Of a DNA stretch of 64,000 bases, positions 15,996 to 27,400 are shown piece after piece. Below the pieces are notes generated by a model. The model was not told the DNA's origin, ran no database searches, and worked only from the letters and a program-made list of their open reading frames with translations. The number at the start of each line of letters is the position of its first letter. Positions within the stretch are counted from its first letter, which is position 1. Made by a program: the position numbers and the translations under genes. The stretch comes from Actinomadura pelletieri DSM 43383 (GTDB lineage Bacteria; Actinomycetota; Actinomycetes; Streptosporangiales; Streptosporangiaceae), in assembly GCF_003634705.1 (NCBI RefSeq), contig NZ_RBWU01000008.1, forward strand, positions 460,591 to 524,590, given 5' to 3'.

Positions 15996-16436
15996 ATGAG
16001 CCCAACGGTTACCGACCAGGCGGAGATCGAGGCGATCGAGCAGTTGGTCGCCACGGTCGAGCATGCCCAGAACAACGAGCTGACCGACGAGTTCCTCGCC
16101 CTGTTCCGCGCCGATGCGATCTGGACGACCGGTGCGGGCAAACGCCTCTACGGCCTCGACGAGATCTCGGCGTTCACCCGCCAGGCGCTGCCCGGCGGGA
16201 TGCGGGACATGACGGTCACGTTCGAGATGGAACACGTGCTGTTCATCCGTCCCGACGTCGCCGCGGTCAAGCTTCGCCAGCTCTACCAGACCCCGGACGG
16301 ACCCGACATCGGCACCCCGCTGTGGATCCTGGCGAAGGAGGACGGGCGGTGGCGCCTGACCGCCTGCCAGAACATGGCCGTCCCAGACGACGAGGTGGAG
16401 TCATCGGACCGTCCCATCTTTGGCTCCGCTCGGTAA
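15996..16436 (+). CDS. SnoaL/NTF2-like DUF4440-type protein (SgcJ/EcaC family)
   Basis: A 146-residue single-domain protein. The helix AIEQLVATVEHAQNNELTDEF, then LFRADAIWTTGAGKRLYGLDEI and the C-terminal WILAKEDGRWRLTACQNM follow the NTF2-like fold of SgcJ/EcaC and DUF4440 proteins. Members include isomerases, small oxidoreductase-like proteins and ligand binders; no specific reaction can be read. ATG 15996 follows GAGGGTGG. It lies 50 bp after the third repeat copy and may be in the same transcript as the reductase gene. Confidence 0.75.
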   Translation: MSPTVTDQAEIEAIEQLVATVEHAQNNELTDEFLALFRADAIWTTGAGKRLYGLDEISAFTRQALPGGMRDMTVTFEMEHVLFIRPDVAAVKLRQLYQTPDGPDIGTPLWILAKEDGRWRLTACQNMAVPDDEVESSDRPIFGSAR

Positions 16437-16456
16437 GCGATACCGCCCGGACACGG

Positions 16457-16490
16457 ATGTGGGGCCCCCGGTGAACCGGGAGCCCCACAT
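16457..16490. terminator. Bidirectional hairpin terminator
   Basis: ATGTGGGGCCCCCGGT (16457-16472) pairs with ACCGGGAGCCCCACAT (16475-16490) with a single mismatch. It lies exactly between two convergent genes (stops at 16436 and 16500) and can serve both. Confidence 0.75.
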
Positions 16491-16499
16491 GCGCGGAGA

Positions 16500-17561
16500 T
16501 TACTTCAGGGTGAGGTTCTGGGTCTGCATGACCTCGTCCAGAGGCTGGTAGAACGACTCGAAGCCACTGGCGTTGCAGTTCTGGCTGCTGATGCCGGACG
16601 TCACTCCGATGGCGATGTTGCCGCCCTGGAGCGAGCCACCGCTGTCACCGGGCTGTGCGCACGCGCTGGTCGCGATCAGTTCCCGGACCGCGCCCTGCTG
16701 GTAGTTGACGGTGCGGCCATAGCCGCGGATGGTCCCGGACGTGGTGCCGGTGGTGGAGCCCTTCTTCTGGATCTGGGTTCCGACCGCCGGCCGTCCGACC
16801 TCGGTGAGCTGGGCGTTGTCCAGCTGCACCTGGCCGGAGCTGCGGAGCGTTCCGTAGTCGTCGCCCGGGAAGCTGCTGGCCTGCCGGTTGCCGACCACCT
16901 GGCCGCTCGCGTTCGTCCACCGGGAGCCGATGGCGGTGCAGTGCCCGGCGGTGATGACGTACTCGGTGCCGCCGCCGACACCGATCGCCGACACCGAACA
17001 GCGCGAACCGCTGGTGTGGATCGCGTCGCCGGGGCCGAGCGCGATCTGCGGCGTCCCGTCCACCTGCTGGATGCGGACGGTCTCGCTCGTGGCGCGGATG
17101 CGCTTGAGCAGCGCCTTGGTGGCGGCGTCGTTGTCGCTCTTGGGAACGGTGACGATGACCGAGTTGGTCATGATGTCGACGCCCCAGGTCAGTCCGGTGG
17201 CCGCGGCGGTGCCCGCGAACCGGTCGAGCTTGTTCTTGGTGTCGGTCAACGGCTGCATGCCGTGCTTGACGATGCGGGCCTGGACCCCGGCGGCCCTGAC
17301 CTTCTGGGCGGCGGCCGCGTTCGTGACGTTGATGACGAGGTCGCCGTCACCGTCGACATAGGAGCCCGCGTGCTGGTAGGAGCCAAGCTGGCCGGTGACC
17401 CGGTCGGCCAGCTCGACGAGCGGGAGGTGTGCGCGCTGGACGGTCCCGACGGGCTGCGTCCGGGCCGTTGCCGGAACGGTCCCGAACACGGGGAGCGTGA
17501 TCAGCGCCGCAGCACTCAACAGTGGGGGTACCACGCGTTTGAGGTGCGTTGCACGGTTCAC
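16500..17561 (-). CDS. Secreted S1-family serine protease (alpha-lytic/streptogrisin type)
   Basis: A 353-residue preproenzyme. A signal peptide covers about residues 1-34 (ATARTQ cleavage region) and a pro-region runs to about 175. The catalytic domain has His207 in TAGHC, Asp235 in GDDYGT and Ser307 in GDSGGS. Cysteine pairs 188/208 and 301/329 fit the usual disulfides of streptogrisins. It should be exported by Sec and mature by removing its pro-domain. The GTG start at 17561 is supported by AGGTGG six bases upstream. The pro-region is short compared with some family members; no extra binding domain is present. Confidence 0.92.
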   Translation of the reverse strand: MNRATHLKRVVPPLLSAAALITLPVFGTVPATARTQPVGTVQRAHLPLVELADRVTGQLGSYQHAGSYVDGDGDLVINVTNAAAAQKVRAAGVQARIVKHGMQPLTDTKNKLDRFAGTAAATGLTWGVDIMTNSVIVTVPKSDNDAATKALLKRIRATSETVRIQQVDGTPQIALGPGDAIHTSGSRCSVSAIGVGGGTEYVITAGHCTAIGSRWTNASGQVVGNRQASSFPGDDYGTLRSSGQVQLDNAQLTEVGRPAVGTQIQKKGSTTGTTSGTIRGYGRTVNYQQGAVRELIATSACAQPGDSGGSLQGGNIAIGVTSGISSQNCNASGFESFYQPLDEVMQTQNLTLK

Positions 17562-17772
17562 TTGTGTCCACCTTTCGCCACCGTTCACCTGTAGGCGCCG
17601 GCGGCATCTCGGGGGTTGGCGGGGGGCTCGCCCTGAAACACGAGAGCACGCTGGTGCGAGCCACGTGAATAAAGGCGTCGCGTGGGAGCAAGGTACTTCG
17701 AGGAAACTGTTGACGACAGATTTCAAGCCTTAACTGAAATTTCAGTCCATCCTGAATGGCCATGAACCGCGT

Positions 17773-18858
17773 TCACCGGGCGATGCGTGCGGCGAGGCGC
17801 GGGAAAAGGCGCCGCGCGTTGCCGTTGTCGATGGCGCGGCGAGCGCGTTCGTCGAGTACCGGGTCCAGCTCGTAGTCCTCGGTGCCACGCAGAACGTCGC
17901 CCGCCGAGATGGCGGGCCAGTCGGTGCCGAAGAGGACGCGGTCGGCTCCGACGATGCCGAGCAGGGTCGGCGTGGCGTACGGCGACATCGGCAGCGCGGT
18001 GTCGTAGTAGAAACGTCGCAGCGTACGCCGGATCTTCTCATCGGTGGTGGGGCTGCCCTCCAGCCGGCCCCAGCGCTCGGCGCGGCCCAGCATGTACGGC
18101 AGGTACCCGCCCGCGTGCGACAGGATGACGGACACGTGACGGTACCGTTCGAGGGTTCCGGCGGCGATGAGGCTGAGCGCGGTGCGGGTGGTGTCGGCCA
18201 GGAAGTCGACGACCCACTCGTCGATGTGCGGCACAGTGACGATGCCCTTGGGCCTGAGCGGATGGGTGAACACGACCGCGCGGCGCCGGTCGAGTTCGGC
18301 GAAGATCGGCTCGAACATCGGGTCGCCGAGGTATTTCCCGTCGGCCGAGGTGTTGAGGAGGATGCCGTCCGCGCCGAGGACGTCGAGCGCGTAGCCGATC
18401 TGCTGCACGGCGAGGTCGGGAAAGAGCATCGCCACGTTGGCGAAGAAGCCGAACCGGGTGGGATTGCTACGGACGAGCCCCGCCATCGACTCGTTGCACA
18501 GCTTGATTCCAGAGACGGCGAGTTCGCGCTTCTCCTTGAACGCTTCGGCGGGGATGGGGGCGGACGCGACTCCGGCCGCGATCTCGTTGTCCTTCATGAG
18601 GTCCAGGGCGTCCTTCAGGGTCCACTCGGCCCAGGGGGGAAGCTTGTCCTCCTCGATCAGCCTGTGCTCGATCGCCCACCTGCGCATCTCGTCCGGAACG
18701 GCGTGGTGGTGGGTGTCGATCCGGTCGGGTCGACGGTTGCGGCGGCGGCCGGGCCGCGGGCCGTCGGCGCCGGCGGGTAGAGCGGTGGCGGGTAGGGCGG
18801 CCGCGGCCATGGTCAGGGCGGACACCTGGAGTGCGCGGCGGCGGGACGTTTCGGGCAT
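17773..18858 (-). CDS. Exported amidohydrolase (ACMSD/amidohydrolase-2 family)
   Basis: A 361-residue protein. The N-terminus SRRRALQVSALTMAAAALPA looks like a twin-arginine signal, so folded export with bound metal is likely. The TIM-barrel part starts with RIDTHHHAVP (HxH at 50-52), then VFTHPLRP, ILSHAGGY and FGTDWPAIS, giving the metal-binding His set and the catalytic Asp of amidohydrolase-2 enzymes (decarboxylases or hydrolases of aromatic and related acids). The substrate is unknown. ATG 18858 follows GGGGAG. It is divergent from a MarR gene across a palindrome-rich spacer and probably controlled by it. Confidence 0.87.
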   Translation of the reverse strand: MPETSRRRALQVSALTMAAAALPATALPAGADGPRPGRRRNRRPDRIDTHHHAVPDEMRRWAIEHRLIEEDKLPPWAEWTLKDALDLMKDNEIAAGVASAPIPAEAFKEKRELAVSGIKLCNESMAGLVRSNPTRFGFFANVAMLFPDLAVQQIGYALDVLGADGILLNTSADGKYLGDPMFEPIFAELDRRRAVVFTHPLRPKGIVTVPHIDEWVVDFLADTTRTALSLIAAGTLERYRHVSVILSHAGGYLPYMLGRAERWGRLEGSPTTDEKIRRTLRRFYYDTALPMSPYATPTLLGIVGADRVLFGTDWPAISAGDVLRGTEDYELDPVLDERARRAIDNGNARRLFPRLAARIAR

Positions 18859-18901
18859 GGTTCTCCCCTTGCTGATCGAAGCGCCGCCCACACTTCTCTC
18901 T

Positions 18902-18945
18902 TGAGAAAGTCTCAGATGAGAGTATATCAGGAAAGATCTATCATG
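18902..18945. promoter_or_regulatory. MarR operator cluster and promoter of the amidohydrolase gene
   Basis: TGAGA-aag-TCTCA (18902-18914) is a perfect palindrome, and another TGAGA half-site follows at 18917-18921, so TGAGA/TCTCA occurs three times. On the minus strand TATACT (complement at 18921-18926) is a good -10 box, which puts the amidohydrolase start site near 18914, inside the palindrome. A second imperfect palindrome centred on AGATCT (18928-18945) overlaps TATCAT (18939-18944), a possible -10 for the MarR gene. Binding of the MarR product would repress both genes; this is inferred from layout. Confidence 0.55.
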
Positions 18946-18950
18946 AACTC

Positions 18951-19415
18951 ATGCTCGACGAACTGCTCGGACGGATGCTGTCCGAGGGCGACGACCCCGC
19001 CGTCCGGCATGTGGGGCTCGGCATGCTGCTGGCGGTCGCGCACCACCGGAGCCGGGAGGCCATGAACGACGCGCTGCGACCCGTGGGCATCGACGTGCGC
19101 GGGCTCTCCATGCTGTTCGCGCTGGAGCTGTACGGGCCGTCCAGCCAGCGGCGCCTCATCGACGTGACGGGCATCGACAAGTCCACCATGGTCCGGGTCG
19201 TCGACGAGCTGGAGGAGGGCGGGCTGGTCAGACGGGAGCGGGCGCCGACGGACCGGCGCGCCTACTCGATCACGATGACCGCCGACGGCGAACGGGCCCT
19301 GGCGCGGGCCCGGCGCGTCGGCGTCGAGGTGGGCGACCGGCTGTTCGGCGGCTACCGCCCGGACGAGCGGCGACAACTCGTCGACCTGCTCCGGCGGCTC
19401 GCCGAACGTGACTGA
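18951..19415 (+). CDS. MarR-family transcriptional regulator
   Basis: A 154-residue regulator. The winged helix-turn-helix lies at about 62-110 (RRLIDVTGIDKSTMVRVVDELEEGG, then the wing RRERAPTDRRAYSI), flanked by dimerisation helices. MarR proteins usually repress their own gene and a divergent one until a phenolic or similar ligand binds; the divergent target here is the amidohydrolase gene. No ribosome site is visible before ATG 18951, and TATCAT ends only six bases upstream, so the mRNA may be leaderless. Confidence 0.9.
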   Translation: MLDELLGRMLSEGDDPAVRHVGLGMLLAVAHHRSREAMNDALRPVGIDVRGLSMLFALELYGPSSQRRLIDVTGIDKSTMVRVVDELEEGGLVRRERAPTDRRAYSITMTADGERALARARRVGVEVGDRLFGGYRPDERRQLVDLLRRLAERD

Positions 19416-19455
19416 GCCTGGACGGCGTCCGTCGACCGGACGGTGCCGTCCAGGC
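19416..19455. terminator. Two-part hairpin terminator between convergent genes
   Basis: GCCTGGACGGC (19416-19426) pairs perfectly with GCCGTCCAGGC (19445-19455). Inside the loop GTCCG (19427-19431) pairs with CGGAC (19437-19441). It lies between the MarR stop and the propeller-protein stop and can act in both directions. Confidence 0.78.
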
Positions 19456-19471
19456 CACCCGAGAGGTCAGG

Positions 19472-21139
19472 TCACCCGGCCTGGGCGGGGTCGCTCCGCG
19501 CGGAGCGGAAGCGGTTGTCGAAGGGGTCGATGGCGCGGACGGAGTAGGTGTGGGTGCTGCCCGGCGCGAGGCCGGTGTCGGTGAAGGTGCGGGTCTTGAG
19601 GTCCCAGTAGGTGGACGACTCGGTCACGGTGTGGATGACGGTGTTGTCGTCGCGGATGACCTGGTAGATGAGTTGGGCGTTGTCCCTGTCCCAGGTCTGG
19701 GTCCAGTTGACGGTGAGGGTGCCCGTGGTTCCGGCCGGCTTGGTGACCGTGGGCTTGTGGACGGGTTCGGGCGGGTTGACGTCCTTGGTGACGGCCAGCG
19801 AGCCGAAGCGGGTGAGTCCCTGCTGGGGTTGCTGGTTCACGGTGGTGAAGTCACCGCCGACCCACACGTACCTGCCGTCGTTGTCCATGGCGCGAGGGCC
19901 CTGGTTGTAGGTGGTGGCGCCGCCGTTGGTGGTGGGGAACCAGTGCAGGATCGGCGGGGTGTCGTGCTGGGGGTCGGGGTTGGTGGGTTCAGCGAGAAGC
20001 CGCTGGTAGGTGCGGTTGGGGACGTTGTCGGGGAAGCCGCCTGGCTGGGTGGAACAGTCGTGGGCGTGAGAGCCGCTGTAGAGCAGCCCGTCCAGGATGG
20101 TGAGGGCCTGCGTGGCTCCCTGGCAGTTGTCGATCCAGCGGCGGGTGCCGTCGTCGATGTTGAGGGACAGGCGGCCGTCGAAGGTGCTCTCGCCGTTGGC
20201 GGAGGCGTAGACGGCCTCGCCGTCGGTGACCAGATCGGTCACCCAGGAGCGGCGTCTGTCGTCGAAGTACTCGACGCCGGTCTCCCAGTGCGTGCTGGTG
20301 CCGGTGGCGTCGGTGCGGACGGAGGCGAGCCCGTGCGGCCCCCTGCCGTTGACGCGGTTGAAGTCGCCGCCGAGGATGATGCGACCACCGTCCGGGGTGG
20401 GAAGCATGGCGTGCACGCTGCGGTCGGCGGTGGGCGCCCAGCCGGTGAGCGCGCCGGTCGCGGCGGTGAACGCGGCCAGGCGCTGGCGCGCGGTGCCGTC
20501 GACGGAGGTGAAGAAACCACCGGCGTAGACGGTGCCGCGGGCGACCGCGAGCGCCTTGACGCGGCTGTTGAACTCGTGCTGGAACGAGGTGAGCGTGCCG
20601 GACGGCAGCTCGAAGGACGCGATCTTGCCGCGCCGCTGGTTGTTGACCTTGGTGAAGTCGCCGCCGACGTACAGCCGGGTGCCGTCCGGTGACGGCCTGA
20701 TCTCCCAGACCGCGTCGCACGACCACTGGTTGCCGCCCAGGTCGTCGCAGTCGGGCTGCGGTGTGGTGCTGCTGAAGGGCGTGCCCTCGACCACGGGCGC
20801 CCAGGGCAGGGGCTCCCCGGTGGCCGCGTTGAAGGCGGCCAGGTTGCGGCGGACCTGCTCACGCGGGTCGCCGGGGTCGGTGCCCGGCGGGCGGATGTGG
20901 TCGAAGTTGCCACCGGCGTAAATGACGTCGCCGATGACCGCGAGCGACCACACCACACCGTCCGTCTGCCAGGTCGGCAGCGGATCGGCGGTGATCGTCA
21001 CGGGTACGCCGGGCGGCGGTTTCGTGTCGGCGCCCGCGTGCGGGGCGAGCATCGTCAGCGGCAACGCCGCCAGGGCGAACAGCGCGGACAGTCTCCGCCG
21101 TAATTGCGTCGTCGGTCGTGAACGGTTGCCGTAAGCCAA
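19472..21139 (-). CDS. Secreted beta-propeller protein with fibronectin-III-like end
   Basis: About 555 residues. A signal peptide (RRLSALFALAALPLTMLAPHAGA) is followed by repeats of the kind YVGGDFTKVNNQ, YAGGFFTSVDG, ILGGDFNRVNG and WVGGDFTTVNQQ. These are the GGxF..V.G blades of the delta-60/DUF5122 propeller type. Residues about 445-555 form an FN3-like module (TLTVNWTQ ... YSVRAIDPF). Such proteins are exported and often surface- or matrix-associated; the ligand is unknown. The TTG start at 21139 is preferred because AAAGGGAG lies seven bases upstream; an in-frame ATG at 21157 would place that site inside the gene. Confidence 0.78.
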   Translation of the reverse strand: MAYGNRSRPTTQLRRRLSALFALAALPLTMLAPHAGADTKPPPGVPVTITADPLPTWQTDGVVWSLAVIGDVIYAGGNFDHIRPPGTDPGDPREQVRRNLAAFNAATGEPLPWAPVVEGTPFSSTTPQPDCDDLGGNQWSCDAVWEIRPSPDGTRLYVGGDFTKVNNQRRGKIASFELPSGTLTSFQHEFNSRVKALAVARGTVYAGGFFTSVDGTARQRLAAFTAATGALTGWAPTADRSVHAMLPTPDGGRIILGGDFNRVNGRGPHGLASVRTDATGTSTHWETGVEYFDDRRRSWVTDLVTDGEAVYASANGESTFDGRLSLNIDDGTRRWIDNCQGATQALTILDGLLYSGSHAHDCSTQPGGFPDNVPNRTYQRLLAEPTNPDPQHDTPPILHWFPTTNGGATTYNQGPRAMDNDGRYVWVGGDFTTVNQQPQQGLTRFGSLAVTKDVNPPEPVHKPTVTKPAGTTGTLTVNWTQTWDRDNAQLIYQVIRDDNTVIHTVTESSTYWDLKTRTFTDTGLAPGSTHTYSVRAIDPFDNRFRSARSDPAQAG

Positions 21140-21474
21140 GATCCAGCTCCCTTTCATCCGCCGTGATCATCACATTTCGCCGCATCGCGATCAAGATCTG
21201 AATGACCTATTCAGTGGTTTGCGGTCATCTCATTTGTTGACAAGGGATACGCTTGTCTTCGGCGCGCGCGGACGCTTTTGGCTGACATCGGGTTGTCATG
21301 CTGTCCGAACTCGGACTTGACCTTGTCGCCGACCTGCGGTTCTGCCTCCGAACACGCACGGTGATGGAACGCGAATATTGATGCCCTCTGCCCGTGACCG
21401 CATCGTCGATTGCGGTTGATGGTCGGCGTCCCGTGGGCGTCGTCCCCCTTCGTTGCGGAAGGTCTGGTGACGTG
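21140..21474. promoter_or_regulatory. Divergent spacer with a perfect inverted repeat
   Basis: About 330 bp separate the propeller gene from the RHS gene, and no small gene is convincing. CTGAAT-gacct-ATTCAG (21198-21214) is a perfect 6-5-6 inverted repeat and a candidate operator. TTGACA with lower local GC occurs near 21237-21242 but has no good matching -10 box. On the minus strand TTGATC and GATGAT 17 bp apart near 21160-21190 form a weak promoter candidate for the propeller gene. Confidence 0.4.
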
Positions 21475-24400
21475 ATGGGCAGGCGGCGATTACTGCGATC
21501 GGGACGTCCACTGCGAATCGTGGCCGCGGGGCTGGCGGTCACGCTGACGGCGGGACTGGCCACCGCCCCCGCCGCGCAGGCCGGTCTACCGCTTGCCGGA
21601 CGACCGAAGGTCGCCGACGGCGAGCGCAGGGTCGACGGTAAGAACCTGAAGGTCCGTCCCCGCGCCCAGGACCCCGCCACGCGATCGGAACCCGCGACCC
21701 GGGCGGCGTGGCCGAAGCCGGGAACGGCCGAGCTTGAGGCGTCGGGTCGCCAGGCCGAGCGTTCCGGGACGTCGCAGGGCCTGGTCCGGGCGAAGGGTCT
21801 GCCGGTCGCGTTGGCGGCGCCGGGTCCCGGTGGCGCGCAGGCGGGTCCGGCGTTGAAGGGCCAGGTCAAAGTGGCCGTACTGGACCGCGCGACGGCCCGG
21901 CGTTCCGGGGTCGAAGGCTTGATGTTCACCCTGGCCCCGGCCGGTCAGGGCGCCTCGGGACGGGTCGGCGTCCGCGTCGACTACGCGGCGTTCGCGCAGG
22001 CGTTCGGCGGCTCCTACGGCACGCGGCTGCGTCTCGTCCAGTTGCCCGCCTGCGTCCTGTCGGCCCCCGCGAAGGCCGAATGCCGGGCCGCGACGCCGAT
22101 CCCCACCGTCAACAACGGCGAGACGCAGACTCTCACCGCGGACGTGAACACGAACGCGCAGAACGGCCCGGCGATGCTCGCCGCGGTCGCGGCACCGGAA
22201 GGCCCACAGGGCGACTATTCGGCCACCAAGCTGACGCCGTCCGCCACCTGGGGAACTTCTGGGAACACCGGTGATTTCACCTGGTCCTATCCCATGAGAG
22301 TGGTTCCGGTTCCGGGGGGACTCGAACCGGAGATCGGTCTCAACTACTCATCGCAAAGTGTTGACGGCCGCACCGTGAACACCAACAGCCAGCCGTCCTG
22401 GGCGGGTGAGGGATTCGACTACTGGCCCGGTTTCATCGAGCAGCGCTACAAAGCGTGCGCCGATGATGGCGCGCCCAAGGACGGTCAGGGAAAGTCACCC
22501 GGTGACCTGTGCTGGGGCTACGAGAACGCGACCATCACCTGGAACGGCAAGGGCGGCGAGCTGGTCAAGGCCGCCAACAACACCTGGCGGTTGAAGAACG
22601 ACGACGGCACCCGGTTCGAGAAACTCACCTCGACCGAGACCGGCAATGGTGACCACGAGGGTGAGTACTGGAAGGTCACCACGACCGACGGCACCCGCTA
22701 CTACTTCGGCCTCAACCGCCTCCCCGGATTCGGCTCGGGCGGACCCGAGAGCAACTCGGCCTGGACCGTCCCCGTCTTCGGCGACGACGCGGGGGAGCCG
22801 TGTCACAAGGCGTCGGGGTTCGCCGACTCCTGGTGCCAGCAGGCCTGGCGCTGGAACCTCGACATGGTCGTCGACCCCGACGACAACGCGGCGATCTACC
22901 TGTACGACAAGGAGATCAACCACTACGGCCGCAACCTCAAACCGGCCGACGCCACCCCCTACACCCGCGGCGGCTACCTCAAGACCATCGAGTACGGGCT
23001 GCGCGGCGACAACGTCTTCGCCGGCGCACCCCCCGCCCGCATCATGTTCGACAAGGCCGAGCGCTGCATCCCCACCGACTCCTTCGACTGCGCCCCCGCC
23101 AAGATCAAGACCAATCCGGAGCAGTGGCGGGACGTCCCGTGGGACATGAACTGCGACGCCGGAACCCGGTGCGAGGACGGCCACGGCTCCACCTCACCCA
23201 CCTTCTGGTCCCGCTACCGCCTCAAGAAGATCACCACCGAGTACAACCGCGGGTCGGGCTGGGGCTATCGGCCCATCGACTCCTGGACGCTGGACCACCG
23301 CTGGGGCGCCGTCACCGACGAACGCGACCTTCTCCTCAAGGAGATCCAGCACACCGGCAAGGCGGGCCCGACCGCGGACGACGACATCACACTGCCCAAG
23401 GTCACCTTCACCCATGTGGCCAGGGCGAACCGGGTGGACCAGGCCGGGGACGGGCTGCCCTCCTACACCCGCTACCGCGTCGACAAGATCTTCGACGAGT
23501 CCGGCGGGGAACTGAACATCACCTACTCGGGGCAGGACTGCGCCCGGACGTCGCTGCCGAAGCCGGAGAGCAACACCAGACGCTGCTATCCGCTGAAGTG
23601 GCATCTCCCGGACAGAACCGAACCGCTCACCGACTGGTTCAACACCTACGTCGTCACCGGCGTGGTGCAGAGAGACCGCACCGGCCGCGCCCCCGACACG
23701 GCGACGCGCTACGAGTACCTCGGCGGCGCCGCCTGGCACTTCGACGATGACGACGGCCTCACCAGGGAGAAGAACAAGACCTGGTCACAGTGGCGCGGCT
23801 ACGGGCAGGTGCGGGTCACCAGCGGCAGCCCGGACAATCCGTCCACGCGCACCGACTCCTTCTACCTGCGCGGTATGGACGGCGACCGCGCCGGACCCGA
23901 CGGCGGCACCAAGAACGTCACCGTCCCCGACGGTGAGGGCGGCACGATCGTCGACCACAACGCGTGGGCCGGGTACAAGTACCGCACGGTCAACTACAAC
24001 GGGCCGAGCGGCGCCGTGGTCAGCAAGGCGGTCGACACGCCGTGGCGGCACCAGACCGCGTCCCGGACGCGTGACTGGGGGACGGTCACCGCCAACCTCA
24101 CCGGAACCGCGCGCAACCGTTCGTTCACCGCGATGGACAACGGCACCTGGCGCGAGACCCGCATCGACAACACCTTCGACACCGGCGGCGACGGCGGCAC
24201 GAGCGTCCCCGTGGGCCGGATCACGATGAGCGACGACCTCGGCGACGTCACCGACCCCGCCGACGACCGCTGCACCCGCACGACCTACAAGGACAACACG
24301 TCCGACTGGCTCCTCACCTACCCCAACCGGGTCGACTCCGTCGCCGTCAAATGCTCCGTCACCCCGGACCGCGCGACCAAGGAGGACGGTCAGCCCGGTC

Positions 24401-27400
24401 AGGTGATCTCCGACGTCCGCACGTCCTACGACGGCAACGGCTGGAACACCCCGCCGACGCGCGGCAACGGCTCCGTGGTGGAGCGCCTCATCGCGCACGA
24501 CGGCACCGAGCCCACCTACCAGCGGACCGTCTCCACCGAGTACGACCACTTCGGGCGGCCGACCGCGGTGACCGACGCCAAGGGCCAGGTCATCACCACC
24601 TCCTACACCGACCAGGACGGGCTCACCCGCCGCACCAGGGTGACCAGCCCGCGCACCGACCCGGGCGACCCCTCCACCGCGCACACCACGGTCACCGACT
24701 ACGAACCGGCGTACGGCAGCCCGCTCACGAAGACGGACGCGGCGGGCAAACGCACCGAAATCGCCTACGACGCCCTGGGACGCGTCACCAAGGTCTGGTT
24801 TCCCGACCGTCCGAAGAGCCGCTTCACCCCGACCGTGGAGTACAGCTACCAGGTCCAGGAAAACAAGATCGTCGCGATCGGCACCAGGACGCTGAACGCG
24901 GCCGGTGAGCAACGACCGCCGACCTACACGCTGTACGACGGGCTGCTGCGTCCCCGCCAGACCCAGGTCCACGGCCCCGGCGGCGACAAACTCGTCGCCG
25001 AGACGCTGTACAACAGCCTCGGCAAACCGCACCGCGTCTACGAGCCGTACTACGCCGACGGCGCCCCCGGTCCCTCACTGTGGGCGGCGACGACCCCCTC
25101 CGACATCGAGACCCAGACCGAGTTCACCTACGACGGCCTCGGCCGCGTCACCAAGAAGGCCCTGGTCGACGGCGGCGGCGACGGCCCGCAACTGTGGGCG
25201 ACGACCACCGGCTACGGTGGCGGCCGCGTCACCGTCGACCCGCCGTCCGGCGGCACGCCCAGCATCTCCTACGCCGACGCGCGCGGCCGGCTGACCGAGG
25301 TGCGCCACTACCACGCCGACTCTCCGACCGGCGACGACTACGACGTCACCCGCTACACCTACGCGCCCGGCGGCCAGATCAAGACGGTCACCGGCCCGGT
25401 GAACAGCAAGGCGACCGGCGACCCCGCCGCCACCTGGACGTCCTACTACGACCAGGTCGGACGCAAGATCAAGACCGACGACCCCGACAAGGGCGTCACC
25501 ACCTACGCCTACGACGAACTGGACCGGATCACCGCCACCATCGACGCCCGCGGTCAGAAGATCTCCACCCACTACGACCCGCTCGGCCGCGTCATCCGTA
25601 CCACCGACGGCGCCGGGAACGTCCTCACCAGCAACGTCTACGACACCCTCGCCAAGGGCCAGTTGACGTCCAACACCCGTCGGGCCAAGGACCGCGGCGG
25701 AGCCGTCTCCGACTACACCACGACCGTGGGCGGCTACGACGACCTGTACCGTCCGACCAGCACGACCGTGTCCATCCCCGGCGCCGAGGGCCTCGGCACG
25801 CGGTTCACCTACGCCAGCACCTTCAACGCCGACGGCACCCTCAAGACCAGCACGGTCCCCGCCGCCGGCGACCTGCCCGCCGAGACCATCACCCACGAGT
25901 ACGACGACCTCGCCCGCCCGACGACCCTGAGAAGCAACCTCTCCAGCTACGTCACGGGCAGCACCTACTCACCGACCGGCAAGCCGCTCCAGTACGAACT
26001 GTCCGCCGGACAGAAGAAGGCCTGGCTGTCCTACCAGTACCAGGACGTCACCCAACGGCCGTCCAGGCTGCAGGTCACCCGCGAGGGCGCCACCGCCCGA
26101 CCGGACCTCGACTCCACCTACTCCTACGACGACGCGGGCAACATCCGCCAGATCGCCGACACCTCGCCCGCAGGCCAGGACACCCAGTGCTTCCGCTACG
26201 ACCACATGCGCCGCCTCACCGACGCCTGGTCGCAGGCCGGAACCGGGTGCCCGTCCGGCGACACCGAGCCCACCATCGGCGGCCCGGCCCCCTACCGCTT
26301 CCAGTACAAGTACGCCACCGACGGCAGCCGCACCGACGAGAAGCAGTACCACAAGGACGCCGGCGGAGCCGTCCAGACGACCACCCGCTCCTACAAGTAC
26401 GCCCGGGACGTCCCCGGCTACACCGGCCACCAACTCGCCGAGGTCGCCCAAACCGGCGCGAGCCCCTTCAGCGGCGCCGCGGGCAAGGAGACCTACGCCT
26501 ACGACAAGACGGGCAACACCACCGCGCGAACACGCACCTTCACCGAGAACGGCACCACCACAACCCGCACCCAGACCTTCGAGTACGACACCGAAGGCGA
26601 AATCAACGCCATCACCCAACAGCAGACCGGTAAACCCGACGAGAACCACAGCTTCGTCTACGACACGGACGGGCAGCGCCTGATCAAACGGGACGCCACG
26701 GGCGTCACCCTGTACCTGCCCGGCATGGAGGTGAAACTCCCCACCGGCGCCACCCGACCCACCGCCACCCGCTACTACGCCCACGCCGGGCAGACGATCG
26801 CCACCCGAACCGCCGCCGGTGTCACCTTCCTGGCCCCCGACCACCAGGGCACGAGCCTGCTCTCCATCGGCGCCATGGGCCAGACCCTGGCCCAACGCCG
26901 CACCACGCCGTTCGGCCAGGAACGCGGAACCACCGGCACCTGGCCCACGAGCATGGACAAGGGCTTCGTCGGCGGGACCAAGGACACCACGTCCCTCACC
27001 CATTTAGGCGCCCGAGAATACGACCCGAACACGGGACGATTCACCACCGTCGACCCCGAATTCGACTTCAGTTGGCCGCAGAGCTGGAACGGCTATGCGT
27101 ACGCGGACAACAACGTCCCCACCAGCGCCGACCCCACCGGAACCGACGGCCCCCTCACCGGCAACACCGAGTGCTACTACGCCAACAAGAACTGCGACGC
27201 CAGCCCCGCTCCACCCAGCAGCGGATCCCCCGCGCCCCCACCGACCAAAAAGAAGAAGTGGTACCAGAAGGGTCCCGTAGGACCCGTGCTCAACGGCTTC
27301 AACGGCTACGTAGACGGCGCCGTGAACCAGTTCACCGGCCTCGTGTCCTTCCCGGGCCAGGTCAGCATGTCCATGGCCGGCGCCACGATGACGAACCACT

